From: Physcomitrium patens
Lineage: Eukaryota > Streptophyta > Bryopsida > Funariales > Funariaceae
Direction: 5' to 3'
Length of the DNA: 64,000 nt
NCBI RefSeq assembly: GCF_000002425.4
Contig: NC_037272.1
Coordinates: forward strand, 12,970,174 to 13,034,173
Shown here piece by piece: positions 47,822 through 61,300 of the stretch; the first letter of the stretch is position 1, and every line of letters starts with the position of its first letter. Below the pieces are notes generated by a model, which saw only the letters and a program-made list of their open reading frames with translations, did not search any database and had not been told where the DNA came from. The position numbers and the translations under genes are program-made.

Positions 47822-49100
47822 TTTTGTGTTGTGACATAATTATATGCTAAAAATATGACTAAAAATAATTTTTTAATTAATATTTTATTATATTAGTTCA
47901 AAAAGAATTCAAAATATTTTAATAAGGCTTTTATGAAAGCCTCTTAGCCTATTTTCTTGTTTTAATAGCAAGTAGATAAAAGTTAATTAGTAATTTACCT
48001 TCTAGGATATAAAAACTCTTTTACTACCTTAGAAAGGCCATAAATTGATAAAATCAAGATAGAAGAGATAAATGGTTGATATGGTTGATACTAGGATTAA
48101 GTTGAGGGTCGGATTGTGCTAAAACATCCTTAGGATAGGTTAGATTGATATCCGGAGGTCGACAGTTTATTAGATAGGATCAAAATCAGACCTCTGGTTA
48201 CTAAAACGACTACTTGAGAAAAATTAGGGTTTTATTCAAAGATCGAAGGTTTAGATTTGAGAGCTAGCTTAAAGCTTGTTCTAGAGGCATAAGTATTGTT
48301 TTTGTAGGATTTTTGAGGACTTGACAATTGTTGTTCAAAGTCAAGGTTTGTATTGGTGATTTAAATTTTATATAATATAATTAGGACTAGCAATTTTGGC
48401 TAATTTGTGAAAATAGTGTAGCATCTATGATACAAATTTTTATGATATTCTAACATTGTGGTTTAGAGATATCTAGTTTTTAGTACAAGAAGGTTTTGGA
48501 AGTTGGCAATTTGGAATTAGATAGGATTTCTATGATATCTAGAGATCTACTAGTCAAATCAAGATGAAATTTGGCATGGTATTGAAGGACTTAAAGATCA
48601 AGATGCACACCAATTTTGAATCAAAGTTAACAATTGGAGAAGGAAAAATCACTACTGGGATTTTTGCTTCACTTTTCAAATTAGCGACTGAGTGACATCA
48701 GTATAATTTTTGGAGGTTTTCTCACAATCTATAAGTTAGATTGAGCTAAAATTTCTTGAGCGTATAGAAGACTTATATTGACAATTGTATGCAAATTTTT
48801 ACATCAAGTGGATGATCAAATTAGAAGTTACAGCTTATTAAAGTTCATTGATTAGAATTGGGGCTTGTAAAAAAAATCTAAATTTGTTTAAATATGAAAG
48901 TAACAAGGTAATTGAGATTTATATATGATTAAGGCTATTAAGAAGAGAGATTTTTAGCACTTTTGAATTGGAATTTGGATTAAATTCTTTTCATATGGAT
49001 GAAACCTATTAGGATTTCTTGGATACTTATAATACATAATTTCACCTTCTACAACTAGGTGCCTAGTGTATTCTTAAATAAGATCACATGTAATACGACA
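47822..49100 (+). mobile_element. solo LTR of family LA, copy 3, inside Co1 protease
   Basis: Nearly collinear with 19255-20574, and the best-preserved pair in the window. It begins around TTTTGTGTTGTGACA and ends TAATACGACA. Co1 protease reads GIDSI before it and continues in a matching frame after it. Flanks atggc and atgga suggest a decayed 5-bp duplication. It has a single TTAGGATTT near 49,010, where copies 1 and 4 carry arrays. Confidence 0.75.
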
Positions 49101-50471
49101 ATGGAGGTGATTATAAATGGACAAACTAATAGGATTATATTCAAAAATATCTTCCATATGCCCAAGATAAAGCAAAAACTACTTTTGATGAGTAAACTTG
49201 TAATAGAAGGTTTTATGATTCAATTCAATAAGAATGGATATTTTGTGAAAATATTGTGTAGAAAAATGGTTGCCAAGGGCTCTAGAGAGGAAAATTTATA
49301 CTACTTCAAGTATTAGAAGGTCGATAAAGTAGAGATAGTTATATTTTTTGAATTTACATCAAATCAAGTTAAGTTGAATATATAGCACCATCACCTTGAC
49401 CATTTAAATGTGAAGAATATGGTAGAATATAAGTCTATACTAAGTAGCTTAGATCTTAGAAAAACAAGCTAAAATACAATAAAATTTACATATAAAGGAT
49501 GTATATATGGCAAATAATAAAGGGCTTTATTTTCAAGTGGTGTAGCAAGACATGCTACAAATTATTGAAAATTATTGATTTTGATATATATGGTTCTATG
49601 AAGATCAGAATTGTTAGAAGAACAAGGTATTTTCTTATTTTTATTGATGATTTATCAAAAAAGATTTGGATCTATATTCTTAAAGCAAAGTATGAGTGCT
49701 TTTAGAAGATTAAAAAGCTTAAAGTACTTATTGAAAAATAAAGTGAGTGCAAGATCAAGGTGCTACATATAAACAATGGAGTTGTATTTTTATTTTAAAT
49801 ATATGTCTAAGCAATTTGATATTTATTTGAAGAATGAAAGAATTGCTAGACAAACAATAATTCCATATACTTTATAATAATATGAAATTAATAAGAGAAC
49901 AAATTGAATAATTATAGAGATAATAAGGAATATGCTTTATGTTCAAAATCTTGGTTATGAATTTTTGACAGAAGCTGTAGTGAATGCTGTATATGTAAGG
50001 AATAAATATCCAACAAGTGCTCTTGCATCAATGGCTCTACAAGAAGCTTAGAGTGAGAGATAATATTATATTTTATATACAAAGACTTTTGGATGTATTG
50101 CATATGCAATGGCACCATATTATATGAAGTCCAAACTTAATGCAAAAGGTACAAAGTATATTTTCTTGGAATATTGTGAAGGTACCAAGGCATATAAGCT
50201 AATATATTTGGATATCAAAAAGATCATCAAATGTCATGATGTTGAATTTTTAGACCATATGAGTATTTGAAAATATGTCCAAGTGGGATTAATCCTATAT
50301 TTGTGGACACATCTCCACTTCTAGTAATAAAAAAAGAAGATGAAGAAAATGAATATGATAAAAATGTAAATGAAGATGAAGAGACAAAGAAGATGAAAAA
50401 GAAGATCTTACAAATTTCTAAAACCAACAATGAAGATGTTGAAGATTATGATGATGATGATAATGAGTATT

Positions 50472-51015
50472 TGTCATAGACACATACATGTAAACTAATA
50501 ATTAGCTATATTATTTAGATAATAATAAATAAGAGTAGGTTAATTCCATAAGAACTTCTATAAAAGCTTTCTAGAAGCTTCATAGACACTGCTTTGACTT
50601 TATAGGTGTCTTTAATTGATTTTTTAGATTAAAAACATGGTCAACAAGTTGGCCATGTACCACACATGTTGGTAGCTTCAAGAAGAAGCTAATTATGTAG
50701 GCCATACGTAAAAAACTTGCCTTGTAAGCTAAGGCATGTATCCTACAAAGTCAACACATATTAGAGGTCTCATAAAACATTGCCACATACCTCCTAGTTA
50801 CATAATATATATAGAGGAAAGAATGAAGCCCTCTTTACTCTTATCAACTCTTTTCTTCTAGTTTAGATTTAAAAGTCTCTAATTTTCTTATCTTTTAGCA
50901 ATAACCATTCTAATTTTCTTTTATTATATAGACTATTTTATTGCTATTTTATCACTTTTCTTTTAACATAGGTTTTTCAAGTTTATGCATCTTCTTCCTA
51001 TTCATGTCTTTGACA
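50472..51015 (+). mobile_element. solo LTR of family LC in the Co1 linker
   Basis: 544 bases from TGTCATAGACAC to CTTTGACA. The uninterrupted host survives in Co2 (about 51,925-51,935), where the acidic linker runs straight into YQPL. Flanks gtatt (50467-50471) and atatc (51016-51020) both derive from gtatc, a 5-bp target duplication. It belongs to the same family as the chromovirus LTRs. Confidence 0.8.
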
Positions 51016-52984
51016 ATATCAACCTTTGAGTGAAAAAAAACAAGCTTTAAGAGAGAAAAAGCTTAGAAGAAAGTATGGAATATAATATGATGAATCTTCT
51101 TCAAATGAAAGGAGATGTTTCCTGAGAGAAAAAAGACCATGTGGAAAATGGTGGAAGAACAATATCTTTCTTCAAGTAAGTGAAAAATATGAAAATATTG
51201 TTTTCTTTTTGTGATGCTATAAAGTCTTAAGATGCAATAAAGTGGAAGAAGGCTATGAAAGAAGATGTATCAATTTCTTATAGACAATGGTATATGGAAA
51301 TTAGTACTTCTTCTAGCAAATTGATTTAGTATTGGTTGTAAATGGATATTAAGGACTAAAAGAGATGCAATGGATGTGGTCATGAGGCATAAAGTAAGAT
51401 TAGTTGCCAAAGAATATTTATAAGTTGCTAGTATTGATTTTAATAAGACTTATGCATCCATTGTATTTAGCCATAAAAGCAAATATTTCATTGAAATCAA
51501 TATGAACAAATTCTAAGTAGTCTTTGATAATTAATCTTATCTTATATCTCATAAATTTGCTCATTGTATCCTTCTAGATTCTAAATACCTATTTACAATC
51601 AATTGAAGATTGATTTGGTGGAAGTTGAATCAATTCTCTTGTTCCATTATCTATTAATAATTTTTACTCTTCTTTTATAGCCTTCTCCTACTTCATAGCA
51701 TCTGTAGACTTTATTGCATTATGCAAATTCAATGGATTAGCAAAAAATGTAATATTGACATGTTTTTTATTTATTTGAAGAAATATATGAATCTTCCACC
51801 ATTCACCACTTGGTCTACTCTCTCTCAAAAGATATCTCTTTTCATTTGAAGAAGATTAATCTTGTTTTACTCCATTCTCTCTTCCAAGCTTCTTTTCTTT
51901 CAAAGCTTGTTTTTTTTCATTCAAAGGTTGATACTTTTCATTATTATCTTCAACATCTTCATCACTGGTTCTAAAAATTATAGAAGCCTTTTTTTTCATC
52001 TTCATTGCTTCTTCACCTTTATTCATACCTCCACCATCTTCATTGTCATTATCGTCTATTATTTTCTTTCTTGAATTTGAAGATGTTTCTACAAATGTAG
52101 TATTATTTCTACTTAGACATATTTTTAAGTATTCACAAGCATTCATATGCTCCAAAAATTCTACATCACGATTTTTAATGATATTTTTGATATCCAAATA
52201 TATTATTCTATATATCTTAGTATCTTAACAATATCCAATAAATAAATATTTTGTACCTTTTATATTAAGTTTGGACCTCATAAAATTTGATACCTTTGCA
52301 TAAGAAATGCATTCAAAAGTCATCATGTGTAAAAATACAAGGTTTCTTCCCACTCCATGTTTTTTCTAGAATCATTGATGTGAGTGCATTTGTAAATCAC
52401 CTATTTGTTATATATACTGCATTCTTTATGGATTCTATTCAAAATTTATGCTCAAGGTGTTGAATATGTAATATACTTCTTATCATTTCTAGAATAGTTT
52501 GATTTGCTATTTTAATAATTCTATTTTATTGTAGAATGTAAAAAATAGAGGTTTATCTTATAATTCCTTCAATCTTCAAGAAGTCATCAAAATGCTTTGA
52601 TAAATACTCATTTCTATTATTTGTATATAATATCTTGATCTTACACTCACATTACTTTTTTACAAGTGCCTTAAATTTCTTAAACCTTAAAAAATACTTA
52701 TTTTTAGAATTGAAGATAAAAATCTACATCTTTCTTCAAAAATCATCAATAAATATGAAAAAGTATCTTACTCCTCTAATAAATGGTATCTTCATTAATC
52801 CACAAACATCCAAATGAATAATCTTCAATAATTTACTTATATATGTTACAATTCTATTTGAAAATAATACCTTTTATTATTTACATTATTGAGGTAGAGA
52901 GCATTTGCCTAAAAAAAGTACTAGGCTCTTAGTTGTCACTAATTACTCAATCAAGTCTTGATATAAGAAAGACTAAGTTTATAT

Positions 52985-53365
52985 ATATAATTTCTTAATA
53001 GCAACCATTACTGGCAGCCTCTTCAAAGTCCATTGGGCATGGTATTAGATCAATAAGAATGAAGTTCTCCATTTCTTGCCTTCATCCGACCATGCCTTGC
53101 TTTCATCCCTCCCAATTAGCCTCCTACTAGTTTAGATTTTCATCCTTAAGCTTCCACCTTCTCTCAAGGCTTCATACTTAATATTTAGATCATATAATAT
53201 ATTTTTTTTTTGCCAAAATCAAAACAAGTAAAAAAATAAAGTAAAGTTTCTTATATCAACTCCATTTAATTTAATCTACTAACCACACTAATACACATAT
53301 AGATTTATTAACATATAATATATTTTAACTAATTTTTACATACTATAAGCATTTACAATATGAAA
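52985..53365 (-). mobile_element. LTR family LD, truncated copy 3, in Co2
   Basis: Aligns with the 5' part of the LD LTRs (minus orientation): agtccattgggcatgg, cttcatccgaccatgcc, tttcatccctcccaattagcctc and caaggcttcatac. It ends at 53365 with CAATATGAAA (consensus CAATATGACA). The rest of the LTR is missing at the low-coordinate side. Confidence 0.65.
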
Positions 53366-53825
53366 ACGTTGGATACAATCTTCACAAGTAAGTATTATGG
53401 TATTGTAGTTGAATTGATTAAGATCCAAATCACTTACTATAGATTGGACTTCTTTCATATTCTTGGTATTCAAATAACCAAGGCATCAATGTCAAATGCC
53501 AAATTTAGCTTGATCATATAAAAATTCAACAAATATAGCCACTTCAACTATATTCACTTTTTTACACTTAATGACATCAAGGTTGCCATTTGAAAAGCCC
53601 TTGATAATATCATCTCTACCAAATGTCTTCACAAAGCATCTATTCTTATCAAATTACACCTTACAACCATGTGAAACTAGTTTTTTGACCAAAAGGAGAT
53701 TTTTCTTGATCTTCAGTACATGCAAGATGTCCCTTAATTTGATCTTCTTGATTTGTCCTTTTATAAAAATCTCCATTGTAATGGAGCCTATTCCAATGCC
53801 TTATATTATACCATTGTCTCTTATA

Positions 53826-53827
<2 letters not shown>

Positions 53828-53870
<43 letters not shown>
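53828..53870. repeat. poly(T) tract, 43 bases
   Basis: Uninterrupted T run inside the Co2 protease region. Length is likely variable and error-prone in assembly. Confidence 0.97.
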
Positions 53871-53875
<5 letters not shown>

Positions 53876-54380
53876 TTCTTCATAAGCATCAAATAAACAC
53901 TTATAAAGAGTCATGTAATTGGTGGCACCTTAATCAAAAATCTACTTGGATATGGTAGCGACAAAAGTACCTTTACTTGCCATGAATGCAAAATCATATC
54001 TTCCAAATTACTCATATACATTCTTGGCATTTTTTCTATCTCATTTTTTTTGCCTTGTAGTAATTTCATACAAAGTGATATGGTTTTTCAGAAATGAAGC
54101 AAGTTCTTACATTTCCACATTGATTAGAATAGCTTTCTTTATCTTATTTTGAAAGAAGAGCCAAATCTTCACTTTAAGATTTTTTTTATTTCTCTCTTGG
54201 TTATTTCATTGGTAAGTCTTGCCATCATGTAGTCCATTGTAAGTTCTTTTAACTTAATGGACTCCAATGTCACAATGAAGTAGTTGTAGAATTTAAAAAG
54301 GTTCATAAGCAAACTTATGACAATATCACTCTTTTCTAAAGATTTATCAACAATTATTAGTTGATTTTCAAGAGCCTTTA

Positions 54381-55310
54381 TGAAATAGGATTGGATTTTC
54401 TAAGGTCTAAAATCTTACCAAATCCATAACAACAAAGATCTGAATATAACATAAGATCAAATACATCAAAATAAAACTGAAAGTAACTAAATAGAATAAA
54501 ACATAAAAGACAAGATTGAATAAAAGAGAATAGAACCAAACAGAATGAAATAGAATTAAAAAAAATAGAATAAAAAACTAAATTTTATTGAAAAAAAAAA
54601 AAAAATATGAAGCTATACTTAACCAAATGTCTAAATGGCCTCAGCTAGTCCTATTTATATTTTATTCAACTATCTTGGTACTTTTTAGAATTTTCCTATT
54701 GGTGGATCTTACTAAAATAATTACTCTTATAGAAGTTTTTAGAAATAGATTCTACTATAATAACTACCTCTAAGCTTTTTTAGAAGGTTTTATGGTTGAT
54801 CCTATATAAACCACCATTCTAATCTCAATTCTTAAAACTTCTCAAATATGATTCCAACTATGTGAATAATACAAATATCCTATCTATGTACTATTATAAC
54901 TAATCTCTTTCTACTAATATGAAACGTCTTTATTTTACTCTTGATGGTATTTCTAAATGGTTTTTTGACAATTAGTGAGGTTTAGTACAGGTTCCTATAT
55001 TACATCATGGATGAATTAACCTTTTCAAAGAACTTTCTATTGAAGTTGTAGATATTCATTGCTACAACAAATATAACAATGCTCCAAAATACTATCCAAT
55101 TCATACTCCTATTAGTCATTAATCTCAACTAGTAATAGTGGTGGTAATTGGTATCAATTCAGAAACATCTTGGTTCAATATGAAATTCTTTGAGTTGCAA
55201 AATTTGAAAGATCAAATACATCCAAATATATGCCAGAAGCTCAAGGCCATATGCAATATCAGAAATTATTACAAAAACATAAAAAGGTCTAAGCCATTGA
55301 GATGCTACCA
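54381..55310 (-). mobile_element. LTR family LB, copy 2
   Basis: The reverse complement runs parallel to 15688-16656 over its full length. It starts near TGGTAGCATC (55310) and ends CCTATTTCA (54381). It separates Co2 gag from Gy3 RT. The flanks do not match each other, so a rearrangement or deletion has happened here. Confidence 0.7.
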
Positions 55311-58300
55311 TTGACCAATAGTCCATCTAATAATAATAGGATTTGTATCAATAGTAATAACAACTAGTCTACCACAATCATAGTCAACTTACCTCAAGAC
55401 TAGTGGTGATTTCAAAATCTCCTTTAGACCATGTATGGCTAGCCTTTATTTTTTCTCCTATTTGAACTTAGTTCTTTTTTTGAAGATATGGTAATGGTTC
55501 AGCTATATGAGCAAAATGAAGAATCCAAATCTGATAGAAGATACAAGCTTCTAAAAACCTCCTTACTTTAATCATGCTACTTCATGCTTTCATCCTAAAA
55601 ATAGCATCAATCTATCATATCTTCTACATAAGTGTCCAACTACCACAATCTCATCAATTCCAAATTTAGAATTCTATGAGTAATTTTTTCTTCCCTCACT
55701 TAAGTTCAATTTGATTCAATTGTAACTTGGATTAAAATTCAATATTAATCAAGGTGGGCATTTAAATCATAAATATAAAAATAAATAAATAAAAATAAAA
55801 ATAAAAATAAAAATAAATAAATGATATAATAATCATAATTAATTAATTAAACACAAAAATCAAGTATATTATTTGTTATATTTTTAAACATTATTGATCA
55901 AGTAAACCTTAAAAAGAAATTAATTTGTTTGACTTAAATGTTTAAAAATATAAAAAATCAAGTATAATATTAATCAATGATAATAAAAAAAATTAAGAAC
56001 TAATATAATAGATTAGGTGCTAAAAGAATGTGATTAGAGGATGATTAGAGAGGAAATAATAACATACCTTGAGTATGTCAAATTGAAGGCAGCCACCCTT
56101 GCTACTAAAACAATTCACCAAAAATTCCTTGAGACTTTAATGTACGTGATTTTTGGTGTAATCAAGACTAATTCAAGTATGCTTCTATGTTCTCAAATCT
56201 TGTAGCAATATGATCAAAAATGCATGAGATATGGTTTTTTTAAGTAGAGCTACTTGGGTTACCTTGGCAACACATCCCTTCTACTTAAAAATTCACTAAA
56301 AGTTGGTTAATAATTTAAAATTACCAATTATAATTTTTTCTAAAACTAAAATTAGTGACTATTTTTTATAAAAGAAATTTAATGAAAAAAATTTAGTAGG
56401 TTTTAAGCTACGTTTTTTCAAATTTAATTGTTCTAAACTGCTAAGGCAATAGATCCATCCTCACTTTAAAATTCATCAAAAAAAATTTATAACTTGAAAG
56501 TTTGTGATTCAAATTTTTTAATAAATAAAAATTTAAATTCTATTTATAAAAGTAAGTCACATTAAATTTGAATTAGATATCATTGAATTACATATTTTTA
56601 AATTTGATGCTTTTATGCAGCCAAAGGTAATAGATCTTTTGCCTCTTGAAAATTCGCCAAAAGATTTGTCCAAGCTTCAAATTACTTGTGGCTTACATCA
56701 TTAAAAAGTTGATAAATAGAAGAAGAAGAATGCCAAATATTACTCAAAAGCATATAAAATTGAGTGACTGAAGAAGAAAATATCAAGGCGATGACAAGAT
56801 GAGAGAAAATTCCTTCAATTAAAACCTCAGAAATAGTTTAGCAAGGCTTCATTTTACGAAAGAGAGAAGAGAGAAAAAGAGCTTGACGACCCAAGCCCTC
56901 TTAACCAGGTAGAAGGATGCCCAAAAGTGGTACCCACATCTCCACCATCAAAATCAAAAAATCCCTAACCAAGATCAAGGGTCCTCAATTACTCTAAGCC
57001 TATATCCAATTTTAAGGCTATAAATACCTATAACTCAAAAATTAACATCTTTTTGATAAAAATAATACCACCAATATTTCTAAAACATATTTTTATTCCT
57101 AGGTTGACTATTCACAAGCCCAAATTTTAGTTCTAAACCATAAAAATTAATTAATTTGCTAATTTAGTTGTAAATTTTAATTATAATTTTAATTTTAATT
57201 AGTCTACTTGGAGATCAACAAGAATTCTTGTCATCAAAGCCATCAATAATGCCATTCTTCAATTTAAACTCCTTTAAACATAAATTCTTAGCAAATCCAA
57301 GATCCAATTGTAATTTGGCCTTGAATTAATACACCTAAGATATTTTATTTTATTTTATTTTTCTAATTTTCAATTCCAAATAGTAATTAAAATCACTAAG
57401 AGGGAAATTCCACCATAAAAGTTAGCTCATCTCCAAATTCTAAAAATCATCATTAATTTAATAATTAGACTTTATATTTTTAAATCATTTAAATTGTGGC
57501 ATGAAATTTAAGCTTAAAAAAAAATTTAAAAATTTAATTAGAAGATAGAGCAATTAGACTTAAGAAATTTTTTAACCATAGTCAAATCAAAAATTAGCTT
57601 AAGATTGAAAACTAAGATTTTGGATTAATTCAAGATATAATTTTTAAGATTTAGCAGAGAAATTCTACTAAAATTTAAATTTTAGTACTAAAAGAGAATT
57701 TAGACCAAATCAAGAAAAAAAAATCATAGATCTTCTAAACTTATTTTAAAGTTTTTAATAATTATCAATCTAATAATTAGAAGTATCTACCTAATTAATA
57801 ATCTAAAAATATAAATAAAGTCATGATTAATCAAAAAAAGAATTTAGATCTATAAGTTAATCATATTAGCATTAAAATTAATAAAAATATTTCTAAAATC
57901 ACAAAAGTGATTATAACTAATCATTTCACATTTTAATTGTATTCACAACTAGTCAATGGATAAGGTTAGATCTACTTCTTCAAGCCTCTTCAAAATCTTT
58001 TCTACATCTTCAATGTGATCTTTCAAAAATCTCCTACATCTATCAATATCCAAATGTCAAGTCTCAAGCCTCCTCTTTACAACTCTTGATAGGTATATCA
58101 TCCACAAAAAGAATAGTCTTTTCAAGTATAAAATCCCTCAAGGTTTTGTTCATGATATTTTACATATGAACTATTGAATTATTGACATTTTGAGGCAAAG
58201 TCCACATCTTCATAAGTTTCAATAGAGTCTTCATGGTTGTAAAATCTCTATTTTTTGATACAAGATAAAATTAATCATAATCAGAATAAAGATCTCCAAT

Positions 58301-61300
58301 AGAATAGATGGCATATCTTGTAAAAGTCTTAGCAACTTCATCCACAATCATTTCCTATCCCTTATTCTTGATTGCCACCTTTGTTGGTTGGCTACATGTC
58401 TTGAATGAATCTCAAAGCTCCAAATTTCTTTGATACTATAAATCATCAATTAGAGTATAGAGCCATAGATGGTTCAAGTATTTTTATTTTCATTTTTTTC
58501 TTCAACACACTCATCAACTTAAGTAGTAAGGCTTTTTGTACAAGAATTGGCTTCAAATCTCAAGTCACATGTAGAATAATAAAAATAATCATTGATGCAA
58601 CAACCTTTGGACTAATACATCTAATTTCATCTAGTAAAGAGGCAAAAGCCTTATCATACCTAGAAATCATGTTTCAGAATATTTTTTTTAAGAATCTTTC
58701 TAAAACTCACTCCTTTCAATTTTTAGCTTAGTCAATGTCTCTTTTGTAAAATTGTGTCCAATCCTTCTTGTTTTCCTTAATTCAAGCTCTTTTTTAGCCT
58801 TTTCAATATAATCTTTAGAGTCTGGTGGCAGTTGTATAGCCATTGGCTTCACCTTCTTTGTCACAATCTTATACTTGGTATTCATCATTGCTTGAATTTC
58901 CAAGCCATAACTCTCAATCAACTTTGTATCAGTAGCTATTTTTAATATTTCTTCATATAGTCCTCTTGAATGAATCTCTACTATTATATTAATAAATGTA
59001 ATGCTTATTCCTTACAAAGTCTTTGAAACTTATAAAATTTTATTTGAAAATCTTTTTTCTCCAATAATTGTAGAAATAGATTAAGCACTCAAAATCATAT
59101 CAATTTTTTAAAATTTTTCTATAATCTTCTTAATTGATCTTCTATATTAAGAATCTAAATCTTTAATCTTTTGAAAATTTACACATCTATCTTCTGTCAA
59201 ATTCTAAAATTTATAATTACTTCTCTATACACAGGAGCATGCTATAGTACATGATTTCATTGAACATGTGGCACTTCATGTTTTACATGTGCAATCTATA
59301 AATCCAAAAAATTATCGTGCTTATAGTCCATGAAAGTTTCTCTAAGTTGATTTCTATGCTTCTTGTCATCTAGCCTTATTGTGAGAAATTAGATTGACCT
59401 CTTGCCATCATGGCTACAAATCTTGGCATACTGTGATCCATCATCCAATGCCTTTGTCTCCATCCTTATTGCAATGATATATGATTACCACAAAATGATT
59501 GGATAACTTCCATTATTTTGTACAAAAATATTTTTCTCTACTTTTACATCACAAATTTTGATGCCCATTATTGGACATGCTCTATAAAGGCTACATCTTT
59601 TATCATTAGTAGCTTTCAATATCCATCTATGATTGATGTCAATTTTCCACTTATCCTTTTCATAAATCTTTCTAGACAAGATATTGATCTCAAAGCCATG
59701 ATCCACCAATGCTAGAGTTGGATCTTTAAGGCCTCTAATCTTTACACGTATCTCAATAATAGCTCTTGTCCAAAATAGATGAATATAAGTTATCAAAGCT
59801 TTACAATTATTCCTCTATAGCTTAATAACCTCACACTCAGATACCTTCACCTCTATTATAACTCTTTGTACTTAGTTCTTGCTGGTATTGGTATTCACAT
59901 TTATGTTAGCTACTGCTTCATATAAAAATATTTATAGCACTTCATCCTCTATTTTATTACATAAATCTTCATCTATAATTTCAACTTTTATTTTTATAAT
60001 CTTATCATAAATAACTCCATACTTTTTATTTTGATTACTATTATCCATATTATCATATTTTAAGGCAAAAATGTGTACAATCTCTTAATTTTCTTCTTTT
60101 TCATTAAAATATCTCACATACTTGCCATTAATGTTTCACCTATCATTTGCTTTTTTTTCTTAATAACATCAATGATGAACTCATGAAAACCTTTTTTGGC
60201 AATATCAAGAGCTTTCTTCAAGGTAAATTCAATCTTAGCATTCAAAATATTCTCTTTTAAGATGCTTTGCAAGTCAATTAAGGATTCAATATGAGATTGA
60301 AGTTTATAGGCTAGTACCTTATTTTTTCTCTTAGTGTTGTCTTCTGCCTCTTTGTCCTTGCTACTATCTATTCTTTCCTGCCACTTCTCCTTTTAAGATG
60401 AAACCTTAGTTGTTAGATGTGAAGCAAAGGCTTGGCCTCTTGCTTCTATCTTATATTCGCTATTGATCCTTCTCTTAGAGTAGTGTTTCTTCTACTTAGA
60501 ACCTTTTTCTTGTTGGTTGGCTCTATTACCTCAACTTCTTGACTAATTTTGCTTCTCTTGATCTCCACTATTACATCATAGGATTCTTTCTCTCTATACT
60601 CATTCACCAAATAGGTCTTGATGGTAGTCTTGATGAATTGGATCATCCTATTCAGTTAATCCTTTAATAGCTTGAATTCCCTTCATTATTTCTTCTATAG
60701 ATACATGTATAGAGGTTTCTACCTTGATGTATTCAACCTCAATAGTATAAGTCTCTACTTGTTTATTAAGTGAAGATATTTTCTTCTCTAATCTATCTTC
60801 CATCAATTTTTTTATGCCTCTTCTCTCATAATCAATCTCTAAAGGCTTATTTATTGCAACATCTTTGATTTTACCTTCTTTGAAGGTAATAATGCCATTC
60901 TTTATAATATTTTTATATAATCTATAGTCACCATATTTGTAATTTGGATCATTACATCAAATGTACTTCACTACAAATTCCTTTGATCTTTCAATTAGTT
61001 ATAAAGATGCTTGACCTTGTACCTTTCTTCTCAGTAATTATTTCTATATTTAATTTTTTTATGCTCCTCATCAATTCATCAAGAGTTTCTTCATCTACAT
61101 TCTTAATTCTTAAAGAGCTTGATGGAGTAAGAGTGAGCAAAGTTGTTGTTGGAGCTTTTATACCATTCATTGTTGTAGCGTCCATCCTTGCCCAAATCCT
61201 CCAAATTTCATATGTTGTTTAGCAATGAAGCTCCTTGCCTCCTCCAACCTTTCTTTGATCAATAATAAAACTACCTTGTACTATTCCATCTTGAAGAAAG

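Larger units (their letters stand above)
46597..51475 (+). pseudogene. Ty1/copia element Co1: gag to start of RT, decayed
   Basis: Gag (46900-47480) shows LLASLDLWDIIVE, NQLVIVDKPLEKT and ESIKMKELIIDYV. A zinc-knuckle relic (47521-47580) keeps the Cys spacing but has Tyr for the His. Protease follows (about 47680-47830, ADSGTCEAIGIDSI). An LA LTR splits it at 47822-49100, after which the frame resumes (MEVIING, LLLMSKLVIEGF). Integrase (49560-50120) shows RYFLIFIDDLSK and EAVVNAVYVRN. An acidic linker (50280-50470) holds an LC LTR. RT begins at 51230 and stops near VASIDFNKTYASI (about 51460), where Co2 begins in mirror orientation. The RT core, RNase H and 3' LTR are absent. Confidence 0.8.
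51476..54380 (-). pseudogene. Ty1/copia element Co2: gag to start of RT, decayed
   Basis: On the minus strand from 54380 down: gag end (NQLIIVDKSLEKS, LESIKLKELTMDYMM); protease relic (53990-53890); GVGSVTIE and LLLVKKLVSHGC (53800-53650); integrase (52860-52400) with HLDVCGLMK and RYFFIFIDDF; an acidic linker (52197-51856, 113 codons open, EFLEHMNACEYL then an Asp/Glu/Lys-rich stretch); and RT start, ending with FVHIDFNEIFAF at about 51,480. It is collinear with Co1 and of the same family. Interruptions are an LD piece (52985-53365) and a 43-base T run. It is cut by an LB LTR at its gag end. Confidence 0.8.

Noticed and set aside
50267-50479. acidic 70-codon plus-strand frame as a separate gene
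   Set aside because: It is the copia integrase-RT linker of Co1; the matching linker is in Co2 at 51856-52197.
53571-53885. 104-codon plus-strand frame ending in poly-Phe
   Set aside because: Antisense shadow of Co2 protease running into the poly(T) tract.
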